A stretch of 64,000 nt of DNA. Source: Methanobacteriota archaeon. GTDB taxonomy: Archaea; Thermoplasmatota; Thermoplasmata; UBA10834. The position numbers and the translations under genes are program-made. Location of the stretch: positions 1,567,682 to 1,631,681 of the forward strand of contig CP070748.1 in the NCBI GenBank assembly GCA_020348345.1, written 5' to 3'. The notes beneath the pieces were generated by a model, which did no database searches, was not told where the DNA came from, and saw only the letters and a list, made by a program, of their open reading frames with translations. Of the stretch, positions 43,953 through 51,585 are shown in pieces. Every line of letters begins with the position of its first letter. Positions within the stretch are counted from its first letter, which is position 1.

Positions 43953-45132
43953 TGGGGTGTTCGTTGCTGAACGGAGATATCTCCCTCAGCTTCGACACCA
44001 CTCCGGGCAGGACGTCAAGGAAATAGCTTACCTCTTCATGAGTGTTTTCCCTGCCTAGCGTCACCCTCAGGCTTCCGTGCGCCTGCTCATGCCTCAATCC
44101 CATCGCAAGAAGCACATGGGAAGGCGCGAGAGAGCCTGTCGAACAAGCCGACCCAGTCGATGCTGCGACGCCCAGTGTATCCAGTCCCAGCACCAGCCCC
44201 TCGCCCTCTATGAAATCGAATCTGAAATGGGCGTTTCCAGCAAGCCTATTGACTGGGTGGCCGTTGAGGTGCGAATCCGGAATGGTTTTCAGCACGGAGT
44301 CTATCATCCGGTCTCTCATATCCCTCATTCTATCAGCGCAGTCCTTCATGTCCCTTGCAGCTATCTGAGCTGCCTTTCCCAGTCCCACTATACCGGGTAT
44401 ATTCTCGGTGGATGACCTGAGTCCTCTCTCGTGTCCTCCGCCGTGAAGGATCGGTCCTATTCGCGTTCCACTCTTGACGTAAAGAGCTCCAACTCCCTTC
44501 GGCCCGTGAAACTTGTGGGACGATAACGACAAGAGGTCTACATTGTCTTTCTTCACGTCCACACGGATCTTGCCCACTGCTTGGACGGCGTCGGTATGAA
44601 ATGGAATCCCTTCCGCCTGTGCGATCTTGCCGATTTCTCTGACCGGCTGGACGGTCCCTATCTCGCTGTTGGCCATCATGACGCTTATCAGCACAGTATC
44701 CTTGCGAATGGCCTCCTCGACGTCCTCAGGTCTCACGAAGCCGTCATTTGTGATCGGCAGCTCCGAAACCTCAAATCCGGCGGCTTTCAGATTAGCGCAG
44801 GACTCGAGCACCGCATGATGTTCCATCCTGCTTGTGATGATATGGCCTGCTGACCGTCCCTCGAAAAGGGCCGTGCCCTTGATGGCAAGGTTGTCGGATT
44901 CTGTGCCGCTCGACGTGAAGACGATATCTGACGGATCGGCGTTAATGAGTCTTGCCACGTTTCTTCTCGCCTCCTCGAGGGCCCTCTTCGCCTCCCTGCC
45001 GAACGAGTGAATGCTGGAAGCATTGCCGCATCTCTCCGTGAAGTATGGTCGCATGGCCTCGACGACCTCCGGAAGCATTGGAGTTGTGGCTCCATGGTCG
45101 AAGTAGATCCTCCTGACTGGGTTCGCTGACAT
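43918..45132 (-). CDS. iscS: Cysteine desulfurase IscS/NifS
   Basis: This 404-residue PLP enzyme strips sulfur from cysteine. The PLP lysine is in LSSHKFHGPKGVG, with HTDAVQAVGKI and TSSGTESDNLAIKG as cofactor motifs; the catalytic Cys is in STGSACSTGSLAPSHVL. I start at ATG 45132, where the family begins (MSANPVRRIYFDHGATTP) and where a GTTTAAAC box (45158-45168) sits about 31 nt upstream; the open frame continues to 45387 but overlaps the divergent gene. iscU follows. Confidence 0.95.
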   Translation of the reverse strand: MSANPVRRIYFDHGATTPMLPEVVEAMRPYFTERCGNASSIHSFGREAKRALEEARRNVARLINADPSDIVFTSSGTESDNLAIKGTALFEGRSAGHIITSRMEHHAVLESCANLKAAGFEVSELPITNDGFVRPEDVEEAIRKDTVLISVMMANSEIGTVQPVREIGKIAQAEGIPFHTDAVQAVGKIRVDVKKDNVDLLSLSSHKFHGPKGVGALYVKSGTRIGPILHGGGHERGLRSSTENIPGIVGLGKAAQIAARDMKDCADRMRDMRDRMIDSVLKTIPDSHLNGHPVNRLAGNAHFRFDFIEGEGLVLGLDTLGVAASTGSACSTGSLAPSHVLLAMGLRHEQAHGSLRVTLGRENTHEEVSYFLDVLPGVVSKLREISPFSNEHPNGDDEGGSSVQ

Positions 45133-45157
45133 GACGATTCCAGTGATGCCACGCCGC

Positions 45158-45168
45158 CGTTTAAACGT
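45158..45168 (-). promoter_or_regulatory. TATA-like box of the iscS-iscU operon
   Basis: The minus strand reads ACGTTTAAACG, itself a palindrome, centred about 31 nt before the iscS ATG. It supports the shorter iscS start and a leaderless transcript. Confidence 0.45.
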
Positions 45169-45261
45169 TTGCGGAGGGGCCAGCGCTCCGCTTTGCGCTT
45201 CCAGAGCTGTGTTTGTCATTGATAAATGAGAAATACCGCCAACCAATATGCCGGCTTGCAT

Positions 45262-46473
45262 ATGGATGCTGAGAGGCTCAGGAAGGACTTCCCTCTTCTG
45301 GCATTGGGGGATGAGGCTACGCGTCCCATCTATCTGGATAGTGCATGCCAGACGCTTCGACCGAAATGCGTATTGGATGCGATGCACGAGTACTACTCAT
45401 CCTTCCCCGCTTGTGCGGGAAGGAGCTCCCACAAGCTCGCCACAGAGGTTGACATTCGGTGCGACGATGCGCGGACAAAGGCATCTACATTCTTCAATGC
45501 AGCCGACCCGGCAGAGATCGCCTTCCTCAAGAATGCGACCGAGGGACTGAACACAGTCATATTCGGGTCGGGGCTGAGGCGCGGAGACGAGGTGCTCACC
45601 ACCGATTATGAACACAATTCCGTTCACGTGCCACTCGTCCACGCGCAGCAAGAGATAGGCATCAGAAGGAGGATAGTTGCCAGTCGGGACGATGGTACAT
45701 TCGACCTGGAAGCATTCAAGAACGCTCTGAACACTGAGGTCAGGCTGGTGGCTATGTGCCTGACGTCGAATGTCACGGGCTACACCCTCCCTGCAAAGGC
45801 GATGGTAGAGATCGCCCATGATCATGGAGCCAAGGTCCTTCTTGATGCGGCACAGGCGGCTCCGAGTACGCGATTGAACGTGCAGGCTATGGGAGTGGAC
45901 TACCTGGTCGTCTCGGCGCACAAGATGCTTGGGCCTTCTGGCGTGGGCATCATGTACGCCTCAGCTGAGTGCTCTCGCACCCTGAGACCTCTCACCTTTG
46001 GCGGCCATGGCGTTACAGACACGACATTTGATTCATATGAGTTACTGTCTCCGCCAGAACGCTTCGAAGCAGGACTTCAGAACTACTCCGGGATTATCGG
46101 CACAGGGGCTGCCCTGGAATACCTTGACCGAGTAGGCCTTGAGGAGATCAGGGAACATGAGAGATCTTTGAACAAGCGCATGACTCGAAGACTGATGGAT
46201 GTCTCCGGCATAACCATCCTTGAGCCCTCGGACCCGAATCTCCGAGCTGGAATGCTGGCATTCAATGTGGCTGGCGTGTCCCACCACGATGTCGCGATGA
46301 TACTGGATCATTCGCGGAACATACTGCTCCGCGCCGGAAAGCTGTGTTGCCACTCGTTGTTCGAAGCGCGGCGTCTCGACGGATGCGTGCGCGCTTCGGC
46401 GTACCTGTACAACACGCCGGCCGAGATCGACGCATTCTCCCAGGCCGTGGAGGATATTGCCACGAAGCTGTGA
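45262..46473 (+). CDS. SufS/CsdB-type cysteine desulfurase (class V aminotransferase)
   Basis: This protein of about 403 residues is of the SufS/selenocysteine-lyase class: PIYLDSACQTLRP at the N-terminus, FLKNATEGLNTVIFG, LLDAAQAAPS, PLP lysine in VSAHKMLGPSGVG and catalytic Cys in RAGKLCCHSLFEAR. It is a second desulfurase beside the divergent IscS. No sufB, sufC or sufD is adjacent. The ATG at 45262 fits the family N-terminus (MDAERLRKDFPLLAL); an in-frame ATG at 45226 is also possible. It converges on the pilin-like operon with 4 nt between stops. Confidence 0.9.
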   Translation: MDAERLRKDFPLLALGDEATRPIYLDSACQTLRPKCVLDAMHEYYSSFPACAGRSSHKLATEVDIRCDDARTKASTFFNAADPAEIAFLKNATEGLNTVIFGSGLRRGDEVLTTDYEHNSVHVPLVHAQQEIGIRRRIVASRDDGTFDLEAFKNALNTEVRLVAMCLTSNVTGYTLPAKAMVEIAHDHGAKVLLDAAQAAPSTRLNVQAMGVDYLVVSAHKMLGPSGVGIMYASAECSRTLRPLTFGGHGVTDTTFDSYELLSPPERFEAGLQNYSGIIGTGAALEYLDRVGLEEIREHERSLNKRMTRRLMDVSGITILEPSDPNLRAGMLAFNVAGVSHHDVAMILDHSRNILLRAGKLCCHSLFEARRLDGCVRASAYLYNTPAEIDAFSQAVEDIATKL

Positions 46474-46477
46474 CGGC

Positions 46478-46951
46478 TCACCCCGAATCTGCCGCGCTCA
46501 TGAAAACCATTGTCTTCAGCACGCTCTGGACGGGTATCACACGGACGGCCAAGGCGATACGGTCCCCCGAGGTGGCGACGAGAGGGCCGCAGGACGAATC
46601 GAGCTCTTCGACCGTGCTTGTGTTCAGGCTGGCGCCGTCCCACGGCCAAAGATGAATGATATTGGAGGTGGTGACCACGCTTTGCGCCCTCTCCGACTTG
46701 ACTTCGACGCCGCCAGGCCAGATGGTCATAACGATTGGCAGGCTCATCGGGAGCCAGGGAACATCATATACACAACGTGCTTCACATCCCCCTTCTGTTA
46801 TGCTTGATATCAAATCGTCGAGCTGCCTCCCAATTGCCTTCAACTCTTCAGATTCCGTGACCGATTGCGGCTCCGTCAGCTCACAACTTAAGACAGAGAG
46901 AGCAAGAAGCGCGCATAATGAAACTCCCAGCTTTGATATCACGAAGTCCAT
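46478..46951 (-). CDS. Exported protein of pilin-like operon, unknown
   Basis: This 157-residue protein has an N-terminal hydrophobic segment (about residues 4-22, ISKLGVSLCALLALSVLSC) that is a signal peptide or membrane anchor. The rest is soluble with several aromatic and Pro residues and two cysteine pairs (EGGCEARC; SSCGP). It is the last of three overlapping or closely spaced minus-strand genes; the other two have pilin-like N-termini. It may be a minor pilin or an accessory protein of the same appendage or secretion device. The family is not recognised. Confidence 0.62.
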   Translation of the reverse strand: MDFVISKLGVSLCALLALSVLSCELTEPQSVTESEELKAIGRQLDDLISSITEGGCEARCVYDVPWLPMSLPIVMTIWPGGVEVKSERAQSVVTTSNIIHLWPWDGASLNTSTVEELDSSCGPLVATSGDRIALAVRVIPVQSVLKTMVFMSAADSG

Positions 46952-47424
46952 GGCAGCGCCTCACACACGATCGTCGGGACAGAGTCGTACGAGGCCACTT
47001 CGAGCCGCAGATCGAAAGCCTCCGCTATGATGTACAGACCGTCTAGGTCCTCCGACGTCAGCCATATTGCTGGCTGCATCGCTGTCCGAGCCATTCTACC
47101 GCCCGAGGATAGCTCCAAGACGATGCTGGTCATACACGGCTTTCCCCATTCATCGCCGACGGTCAGGCTAGCCATTTGGAGCCTTCCGTCGGAGGTGAAA
47201 TCCAAATGGACGGTTCTGACCGCCCCGAGCCCCTCGATGGATATCGCCTGTGCTGTTCGCATCGCCGTGTCGAGCTGCAGCTCGCATCGTTGGATGAAGT
47301 TCCTGTCCCTCAAGGATTCCAGAACGTCAGCAGCTGGCATTATCGAGAGCCCGGCAACGATCGCGATGATCAGAAGCCTGAGGGGCAGCGCCTCGAGGGC
47401 GTGGAGATCTCGAACCAGCGGCAT
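46939..47424 (-). CDS. Type IV pilin-like protein
   Basis: The N-terminus MPLVRDLHALEALPLRLLII, followed by a hydrophobic helix (about 15-30) with no charged residue, resembles archaeal class III signal peptides where prepilin peptidase cuts near the hydrophobic start. The downstream part of 161 residues is a beta-rich soluble domain (TVHLDFTSDGRLQMASLTVG). Similar EGLPL-K/Q/R-LLI starts are common in archaeal pilin-like proteins. Its start lies 5 nt after the previous gene's stop and its end overlaps the next start by 13 nt. A prepilin peptidase is at 4417-5307. Confidence 0.65.
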   Translation of the reverse strand: MPLVRDLHALEALPLRLLIIAIVAGLSIMPAADVLESLRDRNFIQRCELQLDTAMRTAQAISIEGLGAVRTVHLDFTSDGRLQMASLTVGDEWGKPCMTSIVLELSSGGRMARTAMQPAIWLTSEDLDGLYIIAEAFDLRLEVASYDSVPTIVCEALPWTS

Positions 47425-47429
47425 AGACG

Positions 47430-47843
47430 TCAGCTCGGTATCACGGGAATCTCGAAGCTGGAATCTATCCCGTAGTCGCCCTTCGCAACGGTGACAGTGA
47501 TGGTTGAAAGCATGGGCCCGTAGTGCTCCACCACGAGGCCCGTGAAGACAGCCCGTCCCATGGAATCAGTCACGCCCCTGACCAGCTCACCCTCATAAGT
47601 CCTGATGTTCCCCCCTTCGAGCAGCACTGTGGCGCCTTCGAGCCTGTCGCCGCTCTGATCCGTCACCACGACCGTCAGCGTCACCCCCTCCCTCGAGTAA
47701 ACACCATCGCCGTCGGAATCGAACACTGCTATCTCTCCCGGATTCACAAAGACCTCGCCGATCGACCGAGGAGCCGATATCGATGCCATCCACCCCATGA
47801 TAATCGTCAGGCCCAGCCCTGCCACGACCACCATTATGAGCAA
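47430..47843 (-). CDS. Type IV pilin-like protein with Ig-like domain, N-terminus uncertain
   Basis: From the TTG at 47843 the frame encodes LLIMVVVAGLGLTIIMGW and then a soluble beta domain (EIAVFDSDGDGVYSREGVTLTVVVTD, shown partly; VLLEGGNIRTYEGE). The frame stays open upstream to a TGA at 47907-47909 and there encodes DDCDGGIEGLPLQ, a typical pilin-signal lead. No ATG, GTG or TTG exists in that extra stretch, so the real start may be non-standard or hidden by a frameshift; the TTG cuts the hydrophobic signal in half. It heads a three-gene operon with the two genes downstream. Confidence 0.55.
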   Translation of the reverse strand: MLIMVVVAGLGLTIIMGWMASISAPRSIGEVFVNPGEIAVFDSDGDGVYSREGVTLTVVVTDQSGDRLEGATVLLEGGNIRTYEGELVRGVTDSMGRAVFTGLVVEHYGPMLSTITVTVAKGDYGIDSSFEIPVIPS

Positions 47844-48166
47844 TTGCAGGGGCAGTCCCTCGATGCCGCCGTCGCAGTCGTCAGATATCCCGACAGATCT
47901 GGCCGTTCAAACACCTCCCGAGCCTCGCTGAATACCGCTCACAATTACACGGGCGCAGTCTATGCTTGATACGAGTGTCTGCATGTAGTCTACGGGGGCG
48001 AACTGGTATGAGTCAGTGGGTGTTCATGACCGTTATCATGGTTGATTCTCAGATTGACATGTTCATATATGCTCGGAGGGGGTAGTCCTCAAACGAACAG
48101 CAGCCAAGGCCGAAGGAGCATGCTCTCCTTGCGACCTACGCTTGCGACTTCAAGGAGCGGATTGGA

Positions 48167-48985
48167 ATGGAAGCATCGAAGTGTCCGAAGTGCGGCGAAG
48201 AGCCGAATTTCCTCGAACACATGGAGAAGTGGTATTGCTATGAATGCAACTCTTATGTTGACGAGCCAGAAGTTGACACGTATGAAGAGCCAGTCGATAC
48301 GGTCGAAGAGGAGACCGTCGAAACGGCCGAGGAGGAGTCCCACGAGGAAGCTGTCGAGGCGGAGGCTCCGTCCGAGGAGGAGACCGAGGCGCCCGAGGCC
48401 GTTAAGGAGACGATCGAGGTGCGCATATGCCCCAATTGCTCTCAACCTCTGAAGTGGATAGAGAAGTATCAGAGGTACTACTGCTACAGCTGTAAGAAGT
48501 ACGCGCCGGTCGAGAGAAAGGTTGCGAAGCCTGAGCCAGAACCCGAGCAGGAGAAGACGGTCGAGGCCGTCCCTGCGGAAGAGCCGAAGGAGGAACCGAA
48601 GCCCATCGTGAAGGAGGATATAGGCAAGGCGTGCCCGGAGTGCGCAGGCGCGATGAAGTACATTGAGAAGTACAACGAATGGTACTGCCATGCGTGCAAG
48701 AAGTACCCACTCCACAAGCCGAAAGAGAAGCCTCCCGTCAAGGAGCAGCCCAAGAAGCGCGTCTGTCCCAAGTGTGACGGCCCTCTGAAGTACATCGAGA
48801 AGTACGGCCGTCACTACTGCTTTGCATGCAAGGCGTACGCCCCTAAATCCGGCGCCGCGAGCGACAAGAAGCGCTGTCCGGCATGCAAGTCGGAGTTGAA
48901 GTACATCAAGCAGTACAACGAATGGTATTGCTACACCTGCAAGAAGTACCCACTCAGGCCGACTAAGCCCGTGTTGCTGCTCTGA
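48167..48985 (+). CDS. Protein with five tandem zinc ribbons and acidic linkers
   Basis: This 272-residue protein has five repeats of C-x2-C-x14-C-x2-C with a strongly kept core (CPxC, then K-x-IEKY, then WYCYxCKKY). Repeat 1 starts at residue 6 (CPKCGEE); the others are about 83-112, 160-185, 203-228 and 239-264. An acidic linker of about 55 residues rich in Glu, Val, Thr and Pro separates repeats 1 and 2; a second acidic linker lies between 2 and 3. No membrane segment or enzyme motif is present. Multiple ribbons suggest binding to nucleic acid, ribosome or proteins. Family not recognised; tRNA-Thr follows downstream. Confidence 0.8.
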   Translation: MEASKCPKCGEEPNFLEHMEKWYCYECNSYVDEPEVDTYEEPVDTVEEETVETAEEESHEEAVEAEAPSEEETEAPEAVKETIEVRICPNCSQPLKWIEKYQRYYCYSCKKYAPVERKVAKPEPEPEQEKTVEAVPAEEPKEEPKPIVKEDIGKACPECAGAMKYIEKYNEWYCHACKKYPLHKPKEKPPVKEQPKKRVCPKCDGPLKYIEKYGRHYCFACKAYAPKSGAASDKKRCPACKSELKYIKQYNEWYCYTCKKYPLRPTKPVLLL

Positions 48986-49032
48986 AAATCATCCCCAACC
49001 CGTTCCCCCGGTGGTCCAGGCGTCTGATTGTG

Positions 49033-49105
49033 AGCCACCGGGGAGATTTGAACTCCCGACCTGCTGATTACAAGTCAGCTGCTCTCCCAGCTGAGCTACG
49101 GTGGC
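49033..49105 (-). tRNA. tRNA-Thr (anticodon TGT)
   Basis: The cloverleaf is complete: acceptor GCCACCG with CGGTGGC, D arm GCTCAGCTGGGAGAGC, anticodon stem GCTGA/TCAGC with loop CTTGTAA (anticodon TGT), T arm GGGAG TTCAAAT CTCCC, and discriminator T. No CCA is encoded. A CCTATATGCC box at 49136-49145 is about 35 nt upstream. Confidence 0.96.
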
Positions 49106-49135
49106 GCGAGGATCTGGCCGAGTAATGATGAACCT

Positions 49136-49145
49136 GGCATATAGG
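49136..49145 (-). promoter_or_regulatory. TATA box of tRNA-Thr
   Basis: On the minus strand it reads CCTATATGCC; the mature tRNA starts about 35 nt later, which allows a short 5' leader. Confidence 0.45.
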
Positions 49146-49279
49146 TTTTGACCTGGCATCGACAATGCGAGGTCCCAAGCTATGCGTCGACGGACGCATC
49201 TGGCATCGCCTCGGCTGCATCGGAACCTTTAAGTGGCGGGTATGTATCCGCACAAACCGCGCACCAGCGGTGGTATGCT

Positions 49280-50170
49280 ATGACCGATGATGAGGGTGCT
49301 AAGAAGCACCAGAAGAAGGATAAGGCGCACGACGAAGGAGGCTCCGGTATAGAACCGGGCAGCCTTGTGCTGGCAGATTTCAGTGGCTGGATCGAGGAGA
49401 CGGACGAGCTGTTTGACACGACCGATGAGTCACTGGCCAAGGAGAAGGACATCTTCGATGAGAAGATCGTGTATGGCGCCCAGCCACTGATTGTGGGAAA
49501 GGGGCGTCTGTTCCCTGGCCTGGACGAGCACATGCTGGCGGCCGAGATCGGCAAGGACTACGAGGCAGTCATCCCTCCGGAGAAAGGCGCAGGACCGCGA
49601 GACCCGAAGCTCGTCGAGCTGCATCCTATGCGCGAGTTTCTCAGGCAGGACATCGAGCCTCAGGTAGGCATGGAGGTAACAGTCAGGAACCGCAAGGCCA
49701 CCATCGTCGCGATGACTGCTGGCCGTGTAAGGATAGATTTCAACAACAGGCTCGCCGGTCGGACATTGAAGTACAAGTACAAGATCATCAGCAAGCCGGA
49801 CAAGCCCAAGGAAATAGCTGAGCTTCTGTTGAAGATGTCCTACGGTACCGCCGAGGGATTCGATGTCCATCATCATGGGAAGGAATACAGGATCACCCTA
49901 CCTGACGCGTGCAAGTACGACCAGAAGTGGCTGCTAACCAAGTACAGAGTCGTTACGGACATGCGTGATGTTCTTGATGCCGACAAGGTGTCGTTCGTTG
50001 AGGAATATTTGAAGCCGAAAGTCCAGGAGGAAGAGCCGGAGTTTAAACCGGAGCCGGAGGCGAAGGCGGAGACAGCAGACGAGCCAAAGGATGGCGCCAA
50101 GGAGGAGGAAGTCAGCACTGAGCCTGAGGAGAAAGCGCCCGAGGAGCTTTCGGATGAAGATCGACAATGA
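49280..50170 (+). CDS. Long archaeal FKBP-type peptidyl-prolyl isomerase
   Basis: This protein of about 296 residues starts at ATG 49280, with a TTTAAG TATA-like box near 49227. A SlyD-like FKBP domain with an inserted flap covers roughly 20-200 (GSLVLADFSGW, the GKGRLFPGLDEHMLAAEIGK segment in part, VTVRNRKATIVAMTAGRVRIDFNN). A further globular region (200-255) follows, then a long acidic tail rich in Glu and Pro (EEEPEFKPEPEAKAE). It should catalyse proline isomerisation and act as a folding helper. tRNA-Thr and tRNA-Arg flank it. The N-terminus has a Lys/Glu-rich leader. Confidence 0.85.
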   Translation: MTDDEGAKKHQKKDKAHDEGGSGIEPGSLVLADFSGWIEETDELFDTTDESLAKEKDIFDEKIVYGAQPLIVGKGRLFPGLDEHMLAAEIGKDYEAVIPPEKGAGPRDPKLVELHPMREFLRQDIEPQVGMEVTVRNRKATIVAMTAGRVRIDFNNRLAGRTLKYKYKIISKPDKPKEIAELLLKMSYGTAEGFDVHHHGKEYRITLPDACKYDQKWLLTKYRVVTDMRDVLDADKVSFVEEYLKPKVQEEEPEFKPEPEAKAETADEPKDGAKEEEVSTEPEEKAPEELSDEDRQ

Positions 50171-50265
50171 TCTTCTTCACATGGTGAGACCTGCGTAAAC
50201 ATCTTAATCATTCTCTCATATTAGTCGCACGGGAAGCTTCTGGAATATGATTCAGCCTCCGAGAA

Positions 50266-50339
50266 GGGCGCGTGGCCTAGCTGGATATGGCACTTGCCTC
50301 CTAAGCAAGCAGTCAAGGGTTCGAATCCCTTCGCGCCCG
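50266..50339 (+). tRNA. tRNA-Arg (anticodon CCT)
   Basis: The cloverleaf folds: acceptor GGGCGCG with CGCGCCC, D arm GCCTAGCTGGATATGGC, anticodon stem CTTGC/GCAAG with loop CTCCTAA (anticodon CCT), T arm AAGGG TTCGAAT CCCTT, discriminator G. No CCA is encoded. Upstream AT-rich CTCATATTAG may be the promoter. It reads the AGG codon. Confidence 0.96.
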
Positions 50340-50347
50340 CTCTCTTT

Positions 50348-50386
50348 GAGAAGAGGCCATAGGGGTGGAGAGAAGGCCTTAAGCCG
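50348..50386 (+). repeat. Upstream element, copy A
   Basis: GAGAAGAGGCCATAGGGG, then AGAGAAGGCCTTAAGCCG. It begins 8 nt after the tRNA-Arg gene and ends about 30 nt before the start of a small membrane-protein gene. Copy B at 50701-50733 has the same order of GAAAAGGCC, AGGG and AAGGCCTTAAG at about the same distance from its own gene. CCTTAAG may be the TATA box. Confidence 0.5.
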
Positions 50387-50415
50387 TCGAACGCGATTTC
50401 GAATTGGGAATTGCG

Positions 50416-50667
50416 ATGGCTGACAAGAAGCTCATGAACGCGGGAGTTGTGACGGCAGTCGTTGGTGGAGCTGTAATAATGATGGCCGTGACGATAATGA
50501 TCTATCCCGAGGAGACTGTTCGTCGCGGAGAAATGGAAGTGGTCCAGCCCTATTTCAGTGAGGGGACGATAGTCTTCGTTATCGGTATCGTGGTCCTATT
50601 CGCTGGCGTCGGATTGTATATTGCTGGCAAATACAAGAATAGGGATATCGCGATGCAGGCAAAGTAG
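50416..50667 (+). CDS. Small two-helix membrane protein
   Basis: From ATG 50416 this is an 83-residue protein with two membrane helices (roughly 8-28, TAVVGGAVIMMAVTIMIY, and 50-70, GTIVFVIGIVVLFAGVGLYIAG) joined by an acidic loop with an aromatic tip (VVQPYFSEG). The tail is short and basic. The family is not recognised. It shares upstream sequence with the next small membrane-protein gene (copies A and B), which suggests joint control. Confidence 0.65.
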   Translation: MADKKLMNAGVVTAVVGGAVIMMAVTIMIYPEETVRRGEMEVVQPYFSEGTIVFVIGIVVLFAGVGLYIAGKYKNRDIAMQAK

Positions 50668-50700
50668 TTGTTGCGATACGAGAGCGCAGCATTCTGCGCT

Positions 50701-50733
50701 GGGAAAAGGCCGCAGGGAGAAGGCCTTAAGGCG
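50701..50733 (+). repeat. Upstream element, copy B
   Basis: GGGAAAAGGCCGCAGGG, then AGAAGGCCTTAAGGCG. It matches copy A (50348-50386) and a shorter copy C at 51415-51444 that lacks the CCTTAAG part. The CCTTAAG (50724-50730) lies about 33 nt before the ATG at 50760, the same spacing as in copy A. Confidence 0.5.
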
Positions 50734-50759
50734 CATGAGGCGATTCGCATACGGGGGAA

Positions 50760-51020
50760 ATGATGAAGTACTCCAGCGTGGTGATTGCATACGCTGTATT
50801 GATTTTGAGCGGGTTCATCATTGGGTCATATGCTGCCGGTATGATTCTCATAAAAGCGACATCCTTCGATATGTTCGCGGGCGATGACGATATGGAGATG
50901 TTCGTCTACCTTACGCTCTTATGTGCGGGATTTCTGTTGGCGATAGTCTCGTTGATACTCATGCTATTCCGTGTGCTGCGTAGCACAGCGACTACGACTA
51001 ACTCGAAGGAAGGCCCGTAA
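50760..51020 (+). CDS. Small two-helix membrane protein
   Basis: This 86-residue protein has two membrane helices (about 6-30 and 46-70) with an acidic loop (FAGDDDMEM) between them and a basic-to-polar tail. A GGGGG tract lies just before the ATG ATG start. It is not clearly homologous to the 50416 protein in sequence, but has the same layout and the same upstream element. Function unknown. Confidence 0.65.
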   Translation: MMKYSSVVIAYAVLILSGFIIGSYAAGMILIKATSFDMFAGDDDMEMFVYLTLLCAGFLLAIVSLILMLFRVLRSTATTTNSKEGP

Positions 51021-51176
51021 AACGCGTTCTTCCCTCGAAATAGCCTTGATTCCGCCCCTATGCTCTCAAAGGCGTCTAACCCTTTCCGCGAGGCGTAAGG
51101 TACGAAACCCAGTAGCAAATCGACGAGCATGGGCGTTCTAAGGCTCGCTGGAGGCGACCGAGCGTATGTAACATGA

Positions 51177-51362
51177 TTAGTTGACGAAGTCAACAATGAC
51201 AAGAAGGATCAGGAAAGTCAAAATCACTGACAACCAAAAGAGATAGCTCTTCCAACTGCCAATGAAGCTCGCCCCATAGATTTCCTTCTTGGCCTTCGCG
51301 CCGTGCGGTAGTGCGTGTAGAGGCGGCCTTGACGGAAAAGGTACCTTTCGAATCCTGGCCAT
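51177..51362 (-). CDS. Small single-helix membrane protein
   Basis: This 61-residue protein has a basic, Pro-rich N-terminus (MARIRKVPFPSRPP) and one membrane helix near the C-terminus (LFWLSVILTFLILLVIVDF). I start at ATG 51362 because a CTGTTAAGG box near 51385-51391 lies about 29 nt upstream; the codon at 51401 precedes that box. No family is recognised. It is the weakest of the small genes in this stretch. Confidence 0.5.
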   Translation of the reverse strand: MARIRKVPFPSRPPLHALPHGAKAKKEIYGASFIGSWKSYLFWLSVILTFLILLVIVDFVN

Positions 51363-51414
51363 GTTAAAATCATCTCGCACCAATGCCTTAACAGTATTCA
51401 TGGATGTCCATCGT

Positions 51415-51444
51415 GAGAAAAGGCCATGGGGGCGGAAGAAGAGG
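51415..51444 (+). repeat. Upstream element, copy C (partial)
   Basis: GAGAAAAGGCCATGGGGG and GGAAGAAGAGG follow the first part of copies A and B, without the AAGGCCTTAAG part. No small gene starts close downstream. Confidence 0.35.
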
Positions 51445-51585
51445 AAAAGGGGTTCAGCTCCGGTTAATTCTCCGCTGATTGAATCCGTTCTATTGAAGAA
51501 TGAGCTGACGGGGGATAGCCAAGGAGTCTATCATGACCTCATGTGCTTGTCAGTGCCTAATTTCGGGATTCCTACCTCTCCATCC

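Noticed and set aside
45133-45387. Long N-terminal extension of IscS
   Set aside because: It has no IscS homology, overlaps the divergent gene start and lies upstream of the likely promoter.
48089-48814. 241-codon minus-strand frame opposite the five-ribbon gene
   Set aside because: Leu/Arg-rich mirror of repeated zinc-ribbon codons; no start signal or domain.
50171-50265. A small RNA gene before tRNA-Arg
   Set aside because: Only AT-rich promoter-like sequence is visible; no stable fold or conserved motif could be supported.
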